This document shows positions 46,829-59,288 of a DNA stretch of 64,000 nucleotides, piece by piece. Numbering within the stretch: the stretch's first letter is position 1; each line of letters begins with the position of its first letter. The DNA is taken from the NCBI GenBank assembly GCA_020543525.1, contig JAHYIO010000006.1, forward strand, positions 310,001-374,000. The letters are read 5' to 3'. The notes beneath the pieces are model-generated. The model was given only the letters and a program-made list of their open reading frames with translations, ran no database searches and was not told the DNA's origin. A program made the position numbers and the translations under genes. This stretch comes from Coriolopsis trogii (Eukaryota > Basidiomycota > Agaricomycetes > Polyporales > Polyporaceae).

Positions 46829-49800
46829 TCATGAATACGCATCGTCCATAAAGGACGGGGACTGCGGTGACCCCAGATCCGAGAGCACGCGCCGAATATA
46901 CAGAGGCATCTGGTTCCCGCGATGAGGCTCCGCCTTAACGCAAGGCCGGGTGACAACGCTAGAAGGGCAGAACGACACGTCAGGTTTCACGCACATGCGC
47001 AAAGAGCACAGAAGCGACGCACTTGACTTTCTTCTCGATCTCGACACTCGGGTCGATCGAGAACTCGAGGTCCCGGAGGAGCACGAACAGGAACACTTTG
47101 ATCCTACGGCAGCACAGCGTCAGCAGCAGCACCAGATAGAAGAGAACAAAGAAAGGGCACGCACTCGCTCAGCGCGAACCGGTACCCGATGCACGACCTG
47201 TTCCCGTTCACAGCGTTCCCCCCACCAAACGTGAGCATATTCCCCCACAAGCCCTGCACACCCTTCCTCCTCTCCCCACTCCCCTTCTCCCCAGTCACGC
47301 TCTCGCCCATATCCTCGCCCCGCTCCCGCCCCCTTTCCAACCACCGCTCGGGCCTGAACGCCTCCGCGTCCTCCCCCCAATCATCCCTGCTCTTATTCAT
47401 CGCCTGGATCGGCACGCTGATGATATCCCCCTTGCACACCCTGATCTCGGTGCACGTCCGGCCCCGCCGGTCCACGAACGGCGCCGCGACGGGGATCACG
47501 TCCTCCGCCGTCGCCACCCGCATCGTCGTCGTGATCGGCGCGTACACCCGGAGCGACTCGCGCACGACCGCGTCCAGGTACGGCAGGTGCGCGATCCGGT
47601 CGAGCAGCGCTACGAGGTGCTCCTCCGACTCGGTCTCCGATGCGGATCCGGACTTGGCGGACGCGCGGCGGGCGTCGGCGGAGAGGACGGGGATGGAGGG
47701 GAAGGGGACGGCGCGGAGTTCGGCGCGGAGCTTGGCCTGGACAGAGGGCGCGCGGGAGAGCGCGTACAGCGTCCAGGTGAGCGACGACGAGCTCGTCTCG
47801 TGCCCGGCCGCGAGGAAGGTCGAGATCTGGCACAGGATCTCGTTCATCGACATCCGCTGCGTGTCCGACTCGGATATGTTCGAGCGTACTGTGGGTGCGA
47901 GGACGGATGAGTTACGTGCAAGCATCCAAGCGAAACGGACTTACTGAGGACGCTCAAAAGATCGCGGTCAAGGACGGTCTTGTCTCCCTCGATCGCGCTG
48001 GACTGCTTCTCTAACACAGGCGCCATCTTCTCTTGGAAGATAGCAGCTCGTCTCCGGTCGATGAGCTCAGTGCCGATCCTCCGCATCGTCGCATTCGCCT
48101 GCTGCATCGCCGCATTCTCTCTCCGCTGCAACCAGATACTCGTCAGCACCGACCTGATCAAACACGCACGAAAACGCACACTCACGAACGCACGCAGGAC
48201 CGGGAACCAGACCTGCAAGATGGTCATGACGCGGAACTTGCGCGCCGTCCCAAAGATCACGCCAAACGCGCGAGCCAGCTCGCTCTCGCTCTCCCTCCTC
48301 TCCGCCGCGGCCTCGAGCGACCTGAACTCGTACCCGAACCCTGCCTCCCCGATCACGTCCAGCGTCGCCCGCGCCAGCCACGGCAGCACGTCCAGCCTAC
48401 ACGGGGCGCCCAGGGGCGACTCTGAAGAAGACGAAGGGGGACGCGCGCCCGCTCCTCGGGCTTTGATTGTGCTGGGCAGCGTCGGGGACGCCTTCGACGG
48501 CACGAACGAGGAGAACGGGTTGGGCAGGAACGAGGTGGACATCGCGGACGGGCTCAGCGTGTGCTGTTCAGAGTCCGCGGGTTCTGGGTCGGCGTCGTGC
48601 CAACTCGAGGGGGTGTCTGGTGCGGCCAGGGGGTCTATGGGGGTGAAGAAAGCCTTTGGGGAGGCGGTGATGTCGAGCCAGATGTCTCGCAGCTTGGGTA
48701 CGAGCCGATGTCAGCGAGGGGCAAAGGGCCGATGGAAGTGTGCACGCACTCGCATGGCTTTCTCCCAGAATAGCGGTGTCAGTAAGCGGATCTGAGCAGC
48801 GGAGAAAGCGGGATTCTGGAGAATTTCGATGCGTTAGAAATATGTTCGTCTAGGGCTTTCCGGGTCCGAGAAGAATTATACAGCTTCCTGGCATCGCTCC
48901 TGTCAATTATTGTAGCAAGCGGCTGGCCCGCATGTTTGTGACCTTCGAACGATGGGCCATAGTGGACTCCGTCACAGGTCATAGCATGAGTTTGGTATTG
49001 GCAAGAGCAGTGACCGGTACCCACACCCTCATCATCACGAAAGGCATGCGTCTCATATGTGCCAGCAAAATCGGCAATATCCAACGACTATCCTGCAGCG
49101 CAGCAACAGAACAGTGTGGACGAGCCTAATTGATACCTGTCTGAATCAAAAACGGACACGTATGGCACCGCACCTTTGCTCATGCCATGCTATCTAGCCG
49201 CAGTGCCACGATTTGGCAACGGTACGGCAAGACGAGCGTCGGGGAGAAGCGCTGTTTCCAAGGCTGCAAACACGTTGTCCACAAGATGACTGTCTCCATG
49301 AGAGCTCGGCAGTCTATGGTGGGCGCCGCGTACCGCAGCGCAGCCAACGGCCTATGCGCGTATGTGGGACTCGACGTCCATCGAGGGTCATGATGACCGC
49401 GAGCCAATGGCATGCAAGTCCATCGATGCCATCGCCAAGCACACGACCGAGCACACCGCTTGCGGCAAGGCGTGGATTCGCAGAAGACGTCCGTCGTCAC
49501 AAACAGGAGACGGTCGCGACCAGTCCTGATCGACGCGACGCGCGCGGGAGATTGCACAGCTGCGCGATCACGTGTGCGCGTCTCGTCGACCGGGCCGGTA
49601 TCCCGGTGGGCAAGCTTCTCTCCGCGTGCGGGGAAGGATGGGCAAGGCGGGATGGATGGAGACAACATCATACTATATTTTGGGGCGAGGAAGCGACGAC
49701 TCACTAGTATCTTCCGCTGCGAGCATCACACGAGACACACGCGAGTGAGCTTGGGAGACGGTGGCTGCGAGTGGGGCGGCATGGACACACCTGTTTCCGG

Positions 49801-50195
49801 TGCATGTCGCCCTCGGCGGTGAGGAGGCCTTCGTAGCCTGCGGCCATGCTCGCGAGGCTGTCGCGGACAAAGTCAGGCTTGGGATAGGCGTATCCGTGGC
49901 TCATGATGTAGCTGACTGCGAGGGGGTCGACGGTCATGAGTCTGCAGCCGCCGATGAAGCCGCGGTAGACGAAAGTGGAGCCGTACGTGGACGCCCAGCG
50001 TGCGACGAGCCCCGTATTCTCCTGGTCGTGCATCTCGCGCAGGTTGCCCATGAAGAAAGAAGGGGAAGGCGGGCCTGGGAGGTGGCGCAGAGGCGAGCGA
50101 GCTTGGCGGAAGACTAGCATGAGAAAGGTCCAAAGAAAATATAAAGAGACCGTCGTCGGGACGAAGAGGAGGACGAGGAGCGAGAGCGAGGACAT
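46829..50195 (-). CDS. Cytochrome P450 monooxygenase with unusual structure
   Basis: Eight exons, 701 residues; introns 49717-49790, 48816-49704 (889 nt), 48693-48749, 48126-48185, 47889-47944, 47104-47164 and 46959-47022. Exon 2 is 12 nt (RKIL, 49705-49716). The protein starts with a membrane anchor (SLLVLLFVPTTVSLYFLW) and LPGPPSPSFFMGNL; I-helix oxygen-binding FLAAGHETSSSSLTW; E-x-x-R in VVRESLRV; PERF-type FRPERW; heme loop F-G-G-G...R-S-C-I-G with the cysteine ligand. Two oddities: five extra residues (NAVNG) in the heme loop, and a roughly 75-residue serine/proline-rich insertion before LPWLARATLDVIGEAGF. P450s oxidise small molecules using NADPH and a reductase; the substrate here is unknown. 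Confidence 0.88.
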
Positions 50196-53100
50196 GGTGG
50201 TGTGGACTATGGGGCGGTCGTCGCCGTTTCACTGGGAGACGGCGGGAGGGGAGGGGTGCTGCGCGAAGGGCAGCTGGGCGGAAGGGGAGGAGAGGGCGGC
50301 GGTGCGCATGGAAAGATGATAAAGGACGGGCGAGTGGCAGAAAGAGGAAGGCGGTGGACACGATCGTCGATGCTGCAAACGACCAGCGCCGGCGCCAACA
50401 GCAGCCTGTCCGGCGTCTAGATCTCGTGCGAAATCTAATCTCTCCCTCGGGCTGCCCGGCGTCCCCCAGCCAATCACAGCCCGTCCCTCCCTCGGCCCAA
50501 TCGGCCGGCGCCCGAGGTCCCCGCTCGAAGCAACTTGGACCCGCAGCCGCATTCGGAACCGCAAGCAGCCAGCCTCCCCTTGGGTGGCAGTGCCCGATAT
50601 ACCATCCTCCCGCCCCGACTCGTTCCCCCTTCCGCTTCTTCCACACTCAATCCGCAGTGTTCCGTTCATGCGCAGATACGTCATCATTCACTTCAAACCA
50701 TTCCTTCCGCCTTCAACCATTCGTTGCGGCCCATTCTCGCGCTAGGCGACGTACACTGCGCGTTGGTCCGTCATGCATATTACCGGCATTTCTTACACCC
50801 CACACGGCCGAGTGAGTATGTTGTCTTTGTCTTCCATCTAAAACCCACTTAGCATGTGCCCAACAGTCAAACACCGCTATCTCGCCGCCAACTTCCGCCC
50901 AAGGGCATGCAGCCCACACCAGCACGACATCCAGAAGCACAGCCGTGCGATCGATGTCCCTCAGCCACCAGCGGCTCTCCAACATGCATCGACGACATCT
51001 CTGGGCCCGACTACCCGAGCTACGTGAGGTCGCTGACGACACCGGCGGCGACGTCTGCGCCCCACGTCGGCCGTATACCTGTCCCACCACTGGCAACAGG
51101 TACGTCTGGCGGCGTACACTGCATGTCGTCAAGCATGGTAAGAATAGGACGCATACGGTCACCCCGCATGCCACCCTCGCCACAGGGACATGGACTGCGG
51201 GAAGCCCAGCACCAGAGGCGGCTCGCTCGCCGAGTGCTCAGTTCTCAGCGACAACCACCCAGGCAAACATGCACAAGGCGACATCCTCGGTGCCGGATGG
51301 CCCGGGCAACTTGGCTTGGCGCTCACACAAGGTACGGATGCCACTCGGTGTGTATGATCGTAATCGCACAATGGGAATGCCGGGCTGGGCCTGTCAGGAA
51401 AGAAGTCGGGCACGACGGCGATCTCGGGCACGCGCGACGTCGATGCCCCACCTCGAGGAACTGATCATCTATCGCCATCGTTCATCTTTGACCTTCTAGC
51501 ATGATGCACCTCACACGGATCTGTTGTTGTATTATGTGGAGCATCGAGAACGGCACTCGGGGCACTTCAGGGCAAACTAATGTGCGTCACGAGTCGACGG
51601 GATGACGCCCGGGTGCCGGGTGCGTTCAGATCACACACACTTCTCGTACTGGCCATCGCGCTCTCCGTCGTCGACGCTCTCCCCGAGAGTTGTCTTAGCG
51701 CTGCAACGATCTCTCCAGAACACTGCATACGGCGACCACGGTGAGCAGAGCGTCGTCAGGCGGCACGTCCACGAGGTCTCGTATTCGTATCCTCGCGCGT
51801 TGCATTCATTCACACAAAGTTAGACTGTCATTTCCTGCGCGCGGTGTCTCCCTCTCGGCCTGCGCGGTCGGTACGTCTATGTCCGGAAGTCCGAACCGCG
51901 CTCGCATACGTATCTCCGTGTATATTCCTGCGATTGCATCACGCGATGCCCGTAAAGTCCGAGGGCGCGCGTGGTCTGCCAAAGTGTGAGTATGATTGAC
52001 AGCGGCTGGTACGGGGTCGACGTGTACGGGTCATATGGTTCTGAAACGTTGCGCTCGTGCTGCGGAGGCACTGGCCTGACACACCGGCGTGTTACTGAGT
52101 ATGTGAGTTGGATTGTTAAAAGAACTCCCATCGTTTGCTTCGTTTGTATTGGAAACTACTCTAAGACGCAGAAAGCTAGATAGTAGTCAAACAAGATCTT
52201 TGGAAGAAGGAAGTAGGAGGGCAAGCAGATTGTTGCTACCGATCTCGACGTCAGGGAGGCCGGAGCAGGTGGTCGGACCAAATGCATTGTTGCTCTACCG
52301 GTCCGTATAATATGTATCTTCGGTTCAACCTATGCAGTTCTTATGCAACAGTTTTCCCCTGAGTGTTTTAGCTGATTCTATAGTGAAATGCAGCTTGGTC
52401 GTACACACATGTACTCGAATTGGCAGTGACTTCATAACACGCTCGCGCTCAGCGGCGGCAGAATCTCCTCGTGGCACCGCAACTCATCGGGACATCTGGG
52501 AGCCTTGGTGGTGCGCTCCCGGACAGCAGGAGCTCAACATCAGTCGGAAAGAGTCAAGACCGAAGGCTCATATCGACGGAGACGCCATTGTCCCGCAAGA
52601 ACGCAGATCTGGAGTTTACGGTAACCTCTTCAACTCTCGCAACCCCAACGCATCGCCCATGACAGTAGACCCGGACACTCGCCGACTCGAGCACATCCTC
52701 GTCGAGTGCACACTACCTGACAGTGCTCCTGCCGCGCCGGGCAAGGATAGCGGGACAAACGAGGGCGCACTTCGATGAGCTTGCTGAGAACGTTGGGCAC
52801 GTGCATGACGGGTCCGACGCTGCGAAGAGATTCGGGCCCTTCTCGCCAAGCTTGCGATGTTTGATCAAAGGACAGGCGCAAGACGCGTGTCTTCGTGATA
52901 TGATGAATGGGGCTATATTTTACGGTCAGTCTTCCTCCTCCAAGTCCGCCTACGGATAGACGATCAGATGTACGAATGGACGTGGGTCGCAATAGATTAG
53001 GAATATAATCTGAAGATACAGGCCATTGCAGTGACAAGGTCGGTATCTACACTCACCGGTACAATCCTTCGATACAGGCACATTACAAGCACAAACGAGC

Positions 53101-53243
53101 ATCACACAGCAGGGCGGGGTCGCAAGACGAAGCGAGGCCGGTCGTATATGAGGACCATTGACGATGAGGTCTGAGAGGTAAGCAAGAGGCGAATGTTCGG
53201 GCAGTGGTATAATACAACTGATGGTGGCGGGCGAAAACGTTCG
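50196..53243. other. 3 kb region with no securely identified gene
   Basis: Holds the P450 promoter side and 3' flank of the LIM gene. G/C-rich near 50200-50600. A possible small gene (50856-51499) is listed separately. Other open frames up to 257 codons on the minus strand at 49873-50646 overlap the P450 first exon and are low-complexity arginine/proline translations, so I treat them as chance frames. Confidence 0.45.
50856..51499 (+). CDS. Possible small serine/proline/alanine-rich protein, unknown
   Basis: An open frame from 50856 meets a GTACGT donor at 51101 and, after CCACAG at 51186, continues in the alternative frame to 51499, giving about 185 residues rich in S, T, P and A. It has one CDRCPSATSGSPTC cysteine cluster, but spacing does not fit a Zn2Cys6 or other known finger. 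Splice consensus is the only support, so this is a weak call. Confidence 0.22.
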
Positions 53244-56200
53244 TCAGATTTCGTTCCGGATCATGATGCTGAAGCATCGTTCGCAGAAGGCCTTCCCCTC
53301 GCGCTGGAAAAACGCCGGGTTCTCGAACGGCTTATCGCAGCTCTGCAGAACACAGATACGTCAAAGCGACAGGTCAGATATCGGATGCGAACACACCACG
53401 GGGGGACTTACAGCGCAAGTGAAGCACTCCCAACACCACTTCCCACCCAGCGCCTCGACAGCCTGCATGCCGTCCCTGATGCTCTTCTTGCACTTCTTGC
53501 ACTTCGGCATCCGAAGGCGGACGTGACAGGCCTCGCAGTACGGATGACCCTTGTACACCGTGAACCCGACGTCGTCGTCCGCATTCGCTGTGAACGCGCC
53601 GTCGCCCTCGAAAGTCCGCGGTGGCGCACCTGGATCCGACGGAGGCAGGAACGGATCGCCGCACTCCGCGCAGAAAAAGTGCTGCTCATGGTACGTCCGC
53701 TTTCCGAGCTCTGGGTCGTCCAGGGTGATAAACCGCTCATCTACGATGGCCGTCTCGCAGTGATAGCATCTCGGCGCGAAGTGCTACAAATCCCGCATTC
53801 AGTTCACAAACGGCTCGAGCGTAGGCTGAAGCACAGGAAGCGACGCACCTCGTGATAGTCCAGATGACAGTAAGGCCGACCTTCGTGTGCGTATGAGCTC
53901 AGGTTCTCCAACAACTCGTCGCATACACAGCACCGGAAACATCCCGGGTGCCACCGCATGTCCATCGCGCTTACGATCCGGCCAATGATCGGGCCTCCAC
54001 ACCCGCCGCATACGAGACCACTGCGCTTAGCAGCCTCCAAACGAGGATTGGAAAGCTGGTGCATCTTGCGCGGCTGGACTTGAGTCTTCGTTTGCGATGA
54101 TGACGACTCCTCGCCAGGGAGAGATATCTGGGGGATGGAAGGGCCATCATCCGCGCCTCCGATACTAATCGCGGGTATCCCCTTGTCGTTGTCGTCCCCG
54201 AAGGATATGCGAGGCAGGCTTGGGGACGAAGCGCCGTTCGACCCCGTCGGGCCAGAGATGTTTATGACGGGACCGTTGATATCATCCTCATCACTATCGC
54301 CATCTGCATTTGCCGGGAATGAGATCTTTGGGGTCCTCGAACCCTGAGACTGTTCCCTTGAAGTTGGAGCAGGTTGGAACTTCACCGGAGAGTGGGACCG
54401 TGCTATGGGTGCCGACTTCGCGGGTGATGAAGGTTGGGTGGCGACCTTCGCAGGCGAAGGCGGGCGGAAAGCATCTTTACTCGGTGATGAAGGCGAAGTA
54501 GCAGGAGGAGTGGGAAATTTGGACAAAGAGAAGACCGACGTCGCCTCAGACGGTGTACGTTGCAAAGGAGCGGCGCTTGATGCCGTATGAGAACGAGCAC
54601 CCATAAGCGGTGCGCTCGGCAGTGGCGAGTGGAAACTTAGCGGAGAACGTGAAGACCCAGGTCCAGGAGAGCGCCTGAGAGAAGGCGGAGGAGCGTCGTC
54701 CAAGCTCAAGTCAAGGGCCCCTTTCCGAGGAGATCGAGGTCTTGGGAATTGCGTGAGACCCGGGCCGGTTGTGTTCGAACGTGTAGGGGTGGGTAGCCCA
54801 CGGGCTTGCATCTGCGCGAACGCAGACTGTGATGCCGAAGGGGATGCACCTGACCCTGATGGCACCTTGGGCAGAGGTGGAAGAGCGGCAGGCCAACCGT
54901 TGTGCTGTTCAGACTGCGACTGAGACTGCGTGGGAGGCTGCGGCATAGGGCGCGATGACTTCGTACTTGACACAGAGCTGGAATGTCCATGTGAAGGCCT
55001 GAACCCAGAGGACGGGGAAGGCGAGGACGTTGATTGTAGGGACGCAGAAGCCATGCGCATAGCAAGACTTGAACTTGACTCTCCTTCGGGACTGTGGCTG
55101 GTTGATGAAGAGCTTGGAGCGGGCAACTCGCGTCGCGCAGGTGTGGTGCCATCTTCACTCTGTCCATTTGTTGACGCTGTCTGATCATTTCGCGGAAGAT
55201 CACGAATACCATACTGAGGGCTCGGAGAGCGCGGATGCCGCTCAAGCAAGGCATTCGTGAGCTCCTCGTCGTCAGAACTCACAGGGGATTCCGCTATCGA
55301 GTGACTAGAAAATGGACGGGATGTCGGCTCTGGCGGGAGCGGATAGGTCGGCGCAGCGGTGGGCATGGGGAGAGTGCGGGAACGCTCGCGCGACATAAAC
55401 CGAGACGTTGGGGGCGAGCTAGTGCTCTTTGGAGTGATCGCAGTTTGTGAAGTCCTAGGAGGAGGCTGGGGAGGTTGGACGAATGACGGTAGACCCGAAG
55501 ACGCATTCTGCAGCTGCAAATGAGGAGGGAGGGTACCAATACGGGCATTTGCATCCTTCGGAGCACTGACAATCCCGTTTGACGCCCCAGGAGGGGGGAG
55601 AGGACGCGTCACTCCGGATACAGTGCTGCGTCGTTCCACATGGGAGGGAGTCTCCCCCTGGGTAGGAGATGGGATAGTGGAGCTTCCAGGCTGAGGGAGA
55701 GCGCGCCGCTTCCACAGAGGCACAAATTTCTGGCCAGGAGCAGGCAACGGTTCAGGAGTCTGCACCGTTTGTTGGTGCTGAGGCGGGGCAGATCGTGGTT
55801 CAGGAAGAGCACGCTTCGGCGGACTCTGTGGCTGAGGCTGGTGGTGACTACTCTGAGCAGAACTGAGATCAGGCGTGGCAACCGAGCGGGGCAATGGAAG
55901 AGGACGAGGGGGACTAGTGGAAGTAGAGAAAGCACTAGACGTTGGCGAACCAGTCTGCCCTGAAGGTATCCGTGCAAGCGCGTTTGGAGGTGGCTGCACA
56001 GGGAATGCGTTCGGGACAGACTGTGTGGGTCGATGGTTTACAACATGGGGCCCAGGGGACTCGGAGCTCTGCTGTGGAGGGATGGACTGACCGGTAGGTG
56101 GAGGCGGTAGGCTACGAGGCGTAGGAAGGGGTCGTCGTGCAGATTGTGGCATGCCCGATTGTGGCGTCTGAGGTGACACCGGCGAAGGGTAAGGGTTGCT

Positions 56201-56530
56201 GGCTTGCGGCTGCGTATATGGCTGAGGTGACCGAGGTGGAAAGTATTGGCTGTACTGAGGTTGCTGGGGGAGAGGAGAACTCAAGGGCCCAGTCAAATGT
56301 CCAGGTGCGTAGGGAACCGGATTGATCCTGGAAGGAGGACGCTGAACAGATGGTGCGGCAGGATGGCCATATGTGTAATTCTGTTGTGGTTGTGGTTGAT
56401 TATACAATGGTTGCTGATAGTGCGTCTGATATTGTTGCGACCTTGAATCATATGTCTGTGGCGCCTGAGGCTGGGATGGGGGTGTGGGATACGCCGCTTG
56501 CGGATAGTAAGAGTAACCACTTTGCGCCAT
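53244..56530 (-). CDS. Paxillin-like protein with three LIM domains
   Basis: Three exons give 1,050 residues; introns are 53784-53848 (65 nt) and 53343-53411 (69 nt). The first 840 residues are intrinsically disordered: Q/P/Y-rich at the start (SYYPQAAYPTPPSQPQAP), then serine/proline-rich with many SP/TP sites. Three LIM zinc-finger domains follow: CGGCGGPI...MRWHPGCFRCCVCDELL...GRPYCHLDYHE (about 843-894), CYHCETAI...HEQHFFCAECGDPF...GHPYCEACH (about 900-980), and CKKCKKSI...GGKWCWECFTCASCDKPF...GKAFCERC (about 985-1050). Fungal paxillin (Pxl1) organises actin and the contractile ring through its LIM domains. The order (long disordered head, C-terminal LIM array) matches; orthology is likely but inferred. 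Confidence 0.92.
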
Positions 56531-57284
56531 AGCTTATGTTCGGTCCAACCATCCATCAAAACGAGACAATGTACGATGAAGGGTAATGTGTCACTCACAG
56601 ACGAGAAGATGGGGAGAGGGAGAGGGATGAGTTCGAGGGTGGGTTGTCTATTGTTCGCCCTGGACTTGACTCCGTGTACGCTAGGCTTCCTTATGTACCA
56701 AAATGCGGAGTTGACAGTCTATGGTGTTTGTGGTAGCGGCAAACTACGGTTGAAGACGCGATGCGTGCAGTCAATCAGTCTGCCGTTCTAATACGCAGCT
56801 GTTAGTCCACGCACCTGTACTTGATCAACCTTCGCCAATATCGCAGTTCCTATTGCAACGCCCACCCAATGTCCGCGCTTTTCGACTCAGTACAGAGAAA
56901 AAAACGTTTGGAGGATGATATCCGCCAATTGCCGCAAGGTATGTCGATCGCAGTCAGGTTCAGAGTCAAGGCGATGAACGTTTGTGGTGTGTACAGCCTC
57001 GCTGAGAAATGTCTGATCTCGGGATAGCGACGGATGTAGTAGTGGCCAGTTTCGCAGCTCAACAAACTAGCTCAGCTCAGAGGCAGGAATCGTTTGGATG
57101 GAGACGACAGAGATAGTGGGAGTGCAGGATGAAGCAGCGCATTCATGATGGAGACGAACACAATCAAACCTTGACGCCGACCAAGGATCAGTCAGAATTA
57201 GGTCAGAATGATAGACCGATGGTGGGCATGCTAATACATTCAGACCAATCCAATACATTATACGATATACAATAGGTGAATCAT
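56531..57284. other. Intergenic region between the LIM and nuclease genes
   Basis: Both flanking genes read leftward, so this holds the LIM-gene promoter and the nuclease promoter lies farther right; the nuclease 3' end is at 57285. An open frame at 56821-57027 lacks any motif. Confidence 0.5.
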
Positions 57285-59288
57285 CTAAGTAGCGGCAGGA
57301 TTGTCCGAGAAGTAATTGCCAGACAGCGCTTGCGAGTAGTCCCACTCGTCCGTGGCGTAACGACGGAGACCGTACTTATCGAGTATATCTGACACGAGCT
57401 TCTCGTCAAACTGCCCGTTGGTAAGGAGCTCGGGATGTGGGAGAGGAGGCAGGACGTTGAATACCCCACGTCCCAATTCCACCTGTTCGAGATACTCGGG
57501 GACCGGCACGCGAGGAGGGTATTTAGTCTCATACTCCACTACACGCTCGATCGACCCATGCTCACGGATGAACTTGAGGGCACGTGCAGGTCCAACGTTC
57601 TTGATCCTTTGAGAGAAGTCTGTGCCGAGGAGGAGAGCGAAGTCGATGAAGCCCTCGCGCTCGAGTCCCAGTACGGTACGAACTTCGGCGCCGGAGATCA
57701 GAACGAGAGGACCGTGGCTACTCCCCACATTGCGAATCAACGGCACATCGTATACGAGGACATCCTGAAGAAGGGTGGTCAGCTCGTAGACATGTCGCAG
57801 CTATCCATGCATACCGTGTCCTCGCTGGCTACAAAATCAGCGTAACCATGGACCACGAGAGAAGCCGCGAGCGCTTCCGCTTCGTAAGGGCCCTCGGGTT
57901 CAACGCAAGGTATACCCATGGCACGGAGAATCTCTTTACTTTCTTCATATGTCTCTGACGTAGGAGGATTGGTGCGTCGCTCGTAGGATTCGGACAATAC
58001 AGCGCTCTTGGCCTCTAGAGTCTCCGCGAGATGGGCGACCGAGTCACCCAGAGCATCGTCCTTGACGGACTCGACTAATTGACTCCAGAACTTGGCTTCT
58101 TCGAGCATCAATCCGTGCTGGATCTTGGACAAGTTGTGATCCAATTTGGTTGCGTCGAAGATGTCCTCTAACTGCGCTGCAGTGGCGCTGTCATGATCCA
58201 CGCTGCTTCTGGGGGGAGCACCAGGAGTACTGACTACAGGCGTTTGGGGCAAAGTCACCAGTTGAGGTATACTCTGGCAGTACTCTGTATATAGCTGGGT
58301 TACGTTTGCTGCCAGGCTGCCATGAGTAACGGGTGGAGTCATGTCTGTATAGGTAGTGAGTGAGCGTGTCCTGTTAGAATACTTCTTCGTCAATTAGAGT
58401 GGCAAACCTTGCATACTCTCAATTTGTCGCGTTGAACGAAGGTCCACATCTTGCGTCGTTTGCTTGGGAGTGGATTCTATAGCAGTGGCCGTCTTTTCCA
58501 GGACCGTTATCGCCTTGCCCAGCGCCTTGCCAATGCGATCTAACGCAAGAGATGCGAGACGTGTGAGGAAACCCGCCTTTGCCCTGTTACCGCCTCCCAC
58601 TGCCGCTACTTCGGATGCGATATGTGCCGTACGACTCCGGATCTGGGCCACTCGAGTGGGAATATGCCAACTGTTTATGGATCGCTTGAGGGCAGCAAGC
58701 TCTTGGGCCACATTAGGGGACATGTCCGGGCCCAATCCTCGCATGACAGTGGTAAGACGGCGTAGCCTACGCAGGCGATCGTTCTCGAAGGACCCTCGCA
58801 GGAATGTAGTCACGCGATCTCTGCGTCGTCTTTCTTGCTATGATACAGAACATTAGCCTACCGTGGCAGCGCATAGATGTAGCAGAGAGCAGTATGTACC
58901 TCTCGTGCTTTCGCATGACTCCGTGTCTTGCCGTCGAAGACACATATGGCTTGGATGTCGTTGTCTCTGAGATGCGTCGCTAAGCGGTACCATGACAAGA
59001 CATGACGATATTGTTGCGGCATGGGCGCAAAATGGAATCGTTGGGTGATGAGAGTGCCATCGCTGTCAAAGTTGAAGAGGATTGCTAGTACCCTGCGTCG
59101 TTGAAGCACAAGGAGAATATGAACGTGATACTCACATGGCAATACGCTTTCCTGATAAAGCCCGTAATCTATCAGGGAGTTGCTTCACAACTTCAGGGCT
59201 GAGAAAACATGAATATACGAGGTCACAGGGGTCAATTAGAGACGTACCAGGTCTTCTGTAAAAACGGGGTGAGACCTTGAACACCCAT
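57285..59288 (-). CDS. XPG/FEN1-like (Rad2-family, PIN-fold) nuclease
   Basis: Six exons, 568 residues; introns 59199-59247, 59063-59135, 58838-58899, 58345-58407 and 57765-57814. The start gives MGVQGLTPFLQKTC, the N-terminal signature of Rad2/XPG nucleases. Metal-binding acids are present in order: RIAIDGTLIT, CVFDGKTRSHA, EGPYEAEALA, SEDTDVLVY and LLLGTDFSQRIKNVG, followed by the helix-hairpin-helix. Between the N and I parts lies an insert of about 250 residues (RRLRRLTTVM..., AQIRSRTAH...), larger than the FEN1 loop. Family members cut 5' flaps or act in repair; the catalytic site is complete, so activity is likely. Sub-family (FEN1, Exo1, Yen1 or a fungal type) is not settled. Confidence 0.9.

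Noticed and set aside
47189..47947. 252-codon plus-strand frame opposite the P450
   Set aside because: Antisense to the heme-binding and I-helix exons, which are clearly conserved on the minus strand.
50900..51000. Zn2Cys6 transcription-factor finger
   Set aside because: Only CDRC and one more cysteine are present; the six-cysteine spacing is missing.
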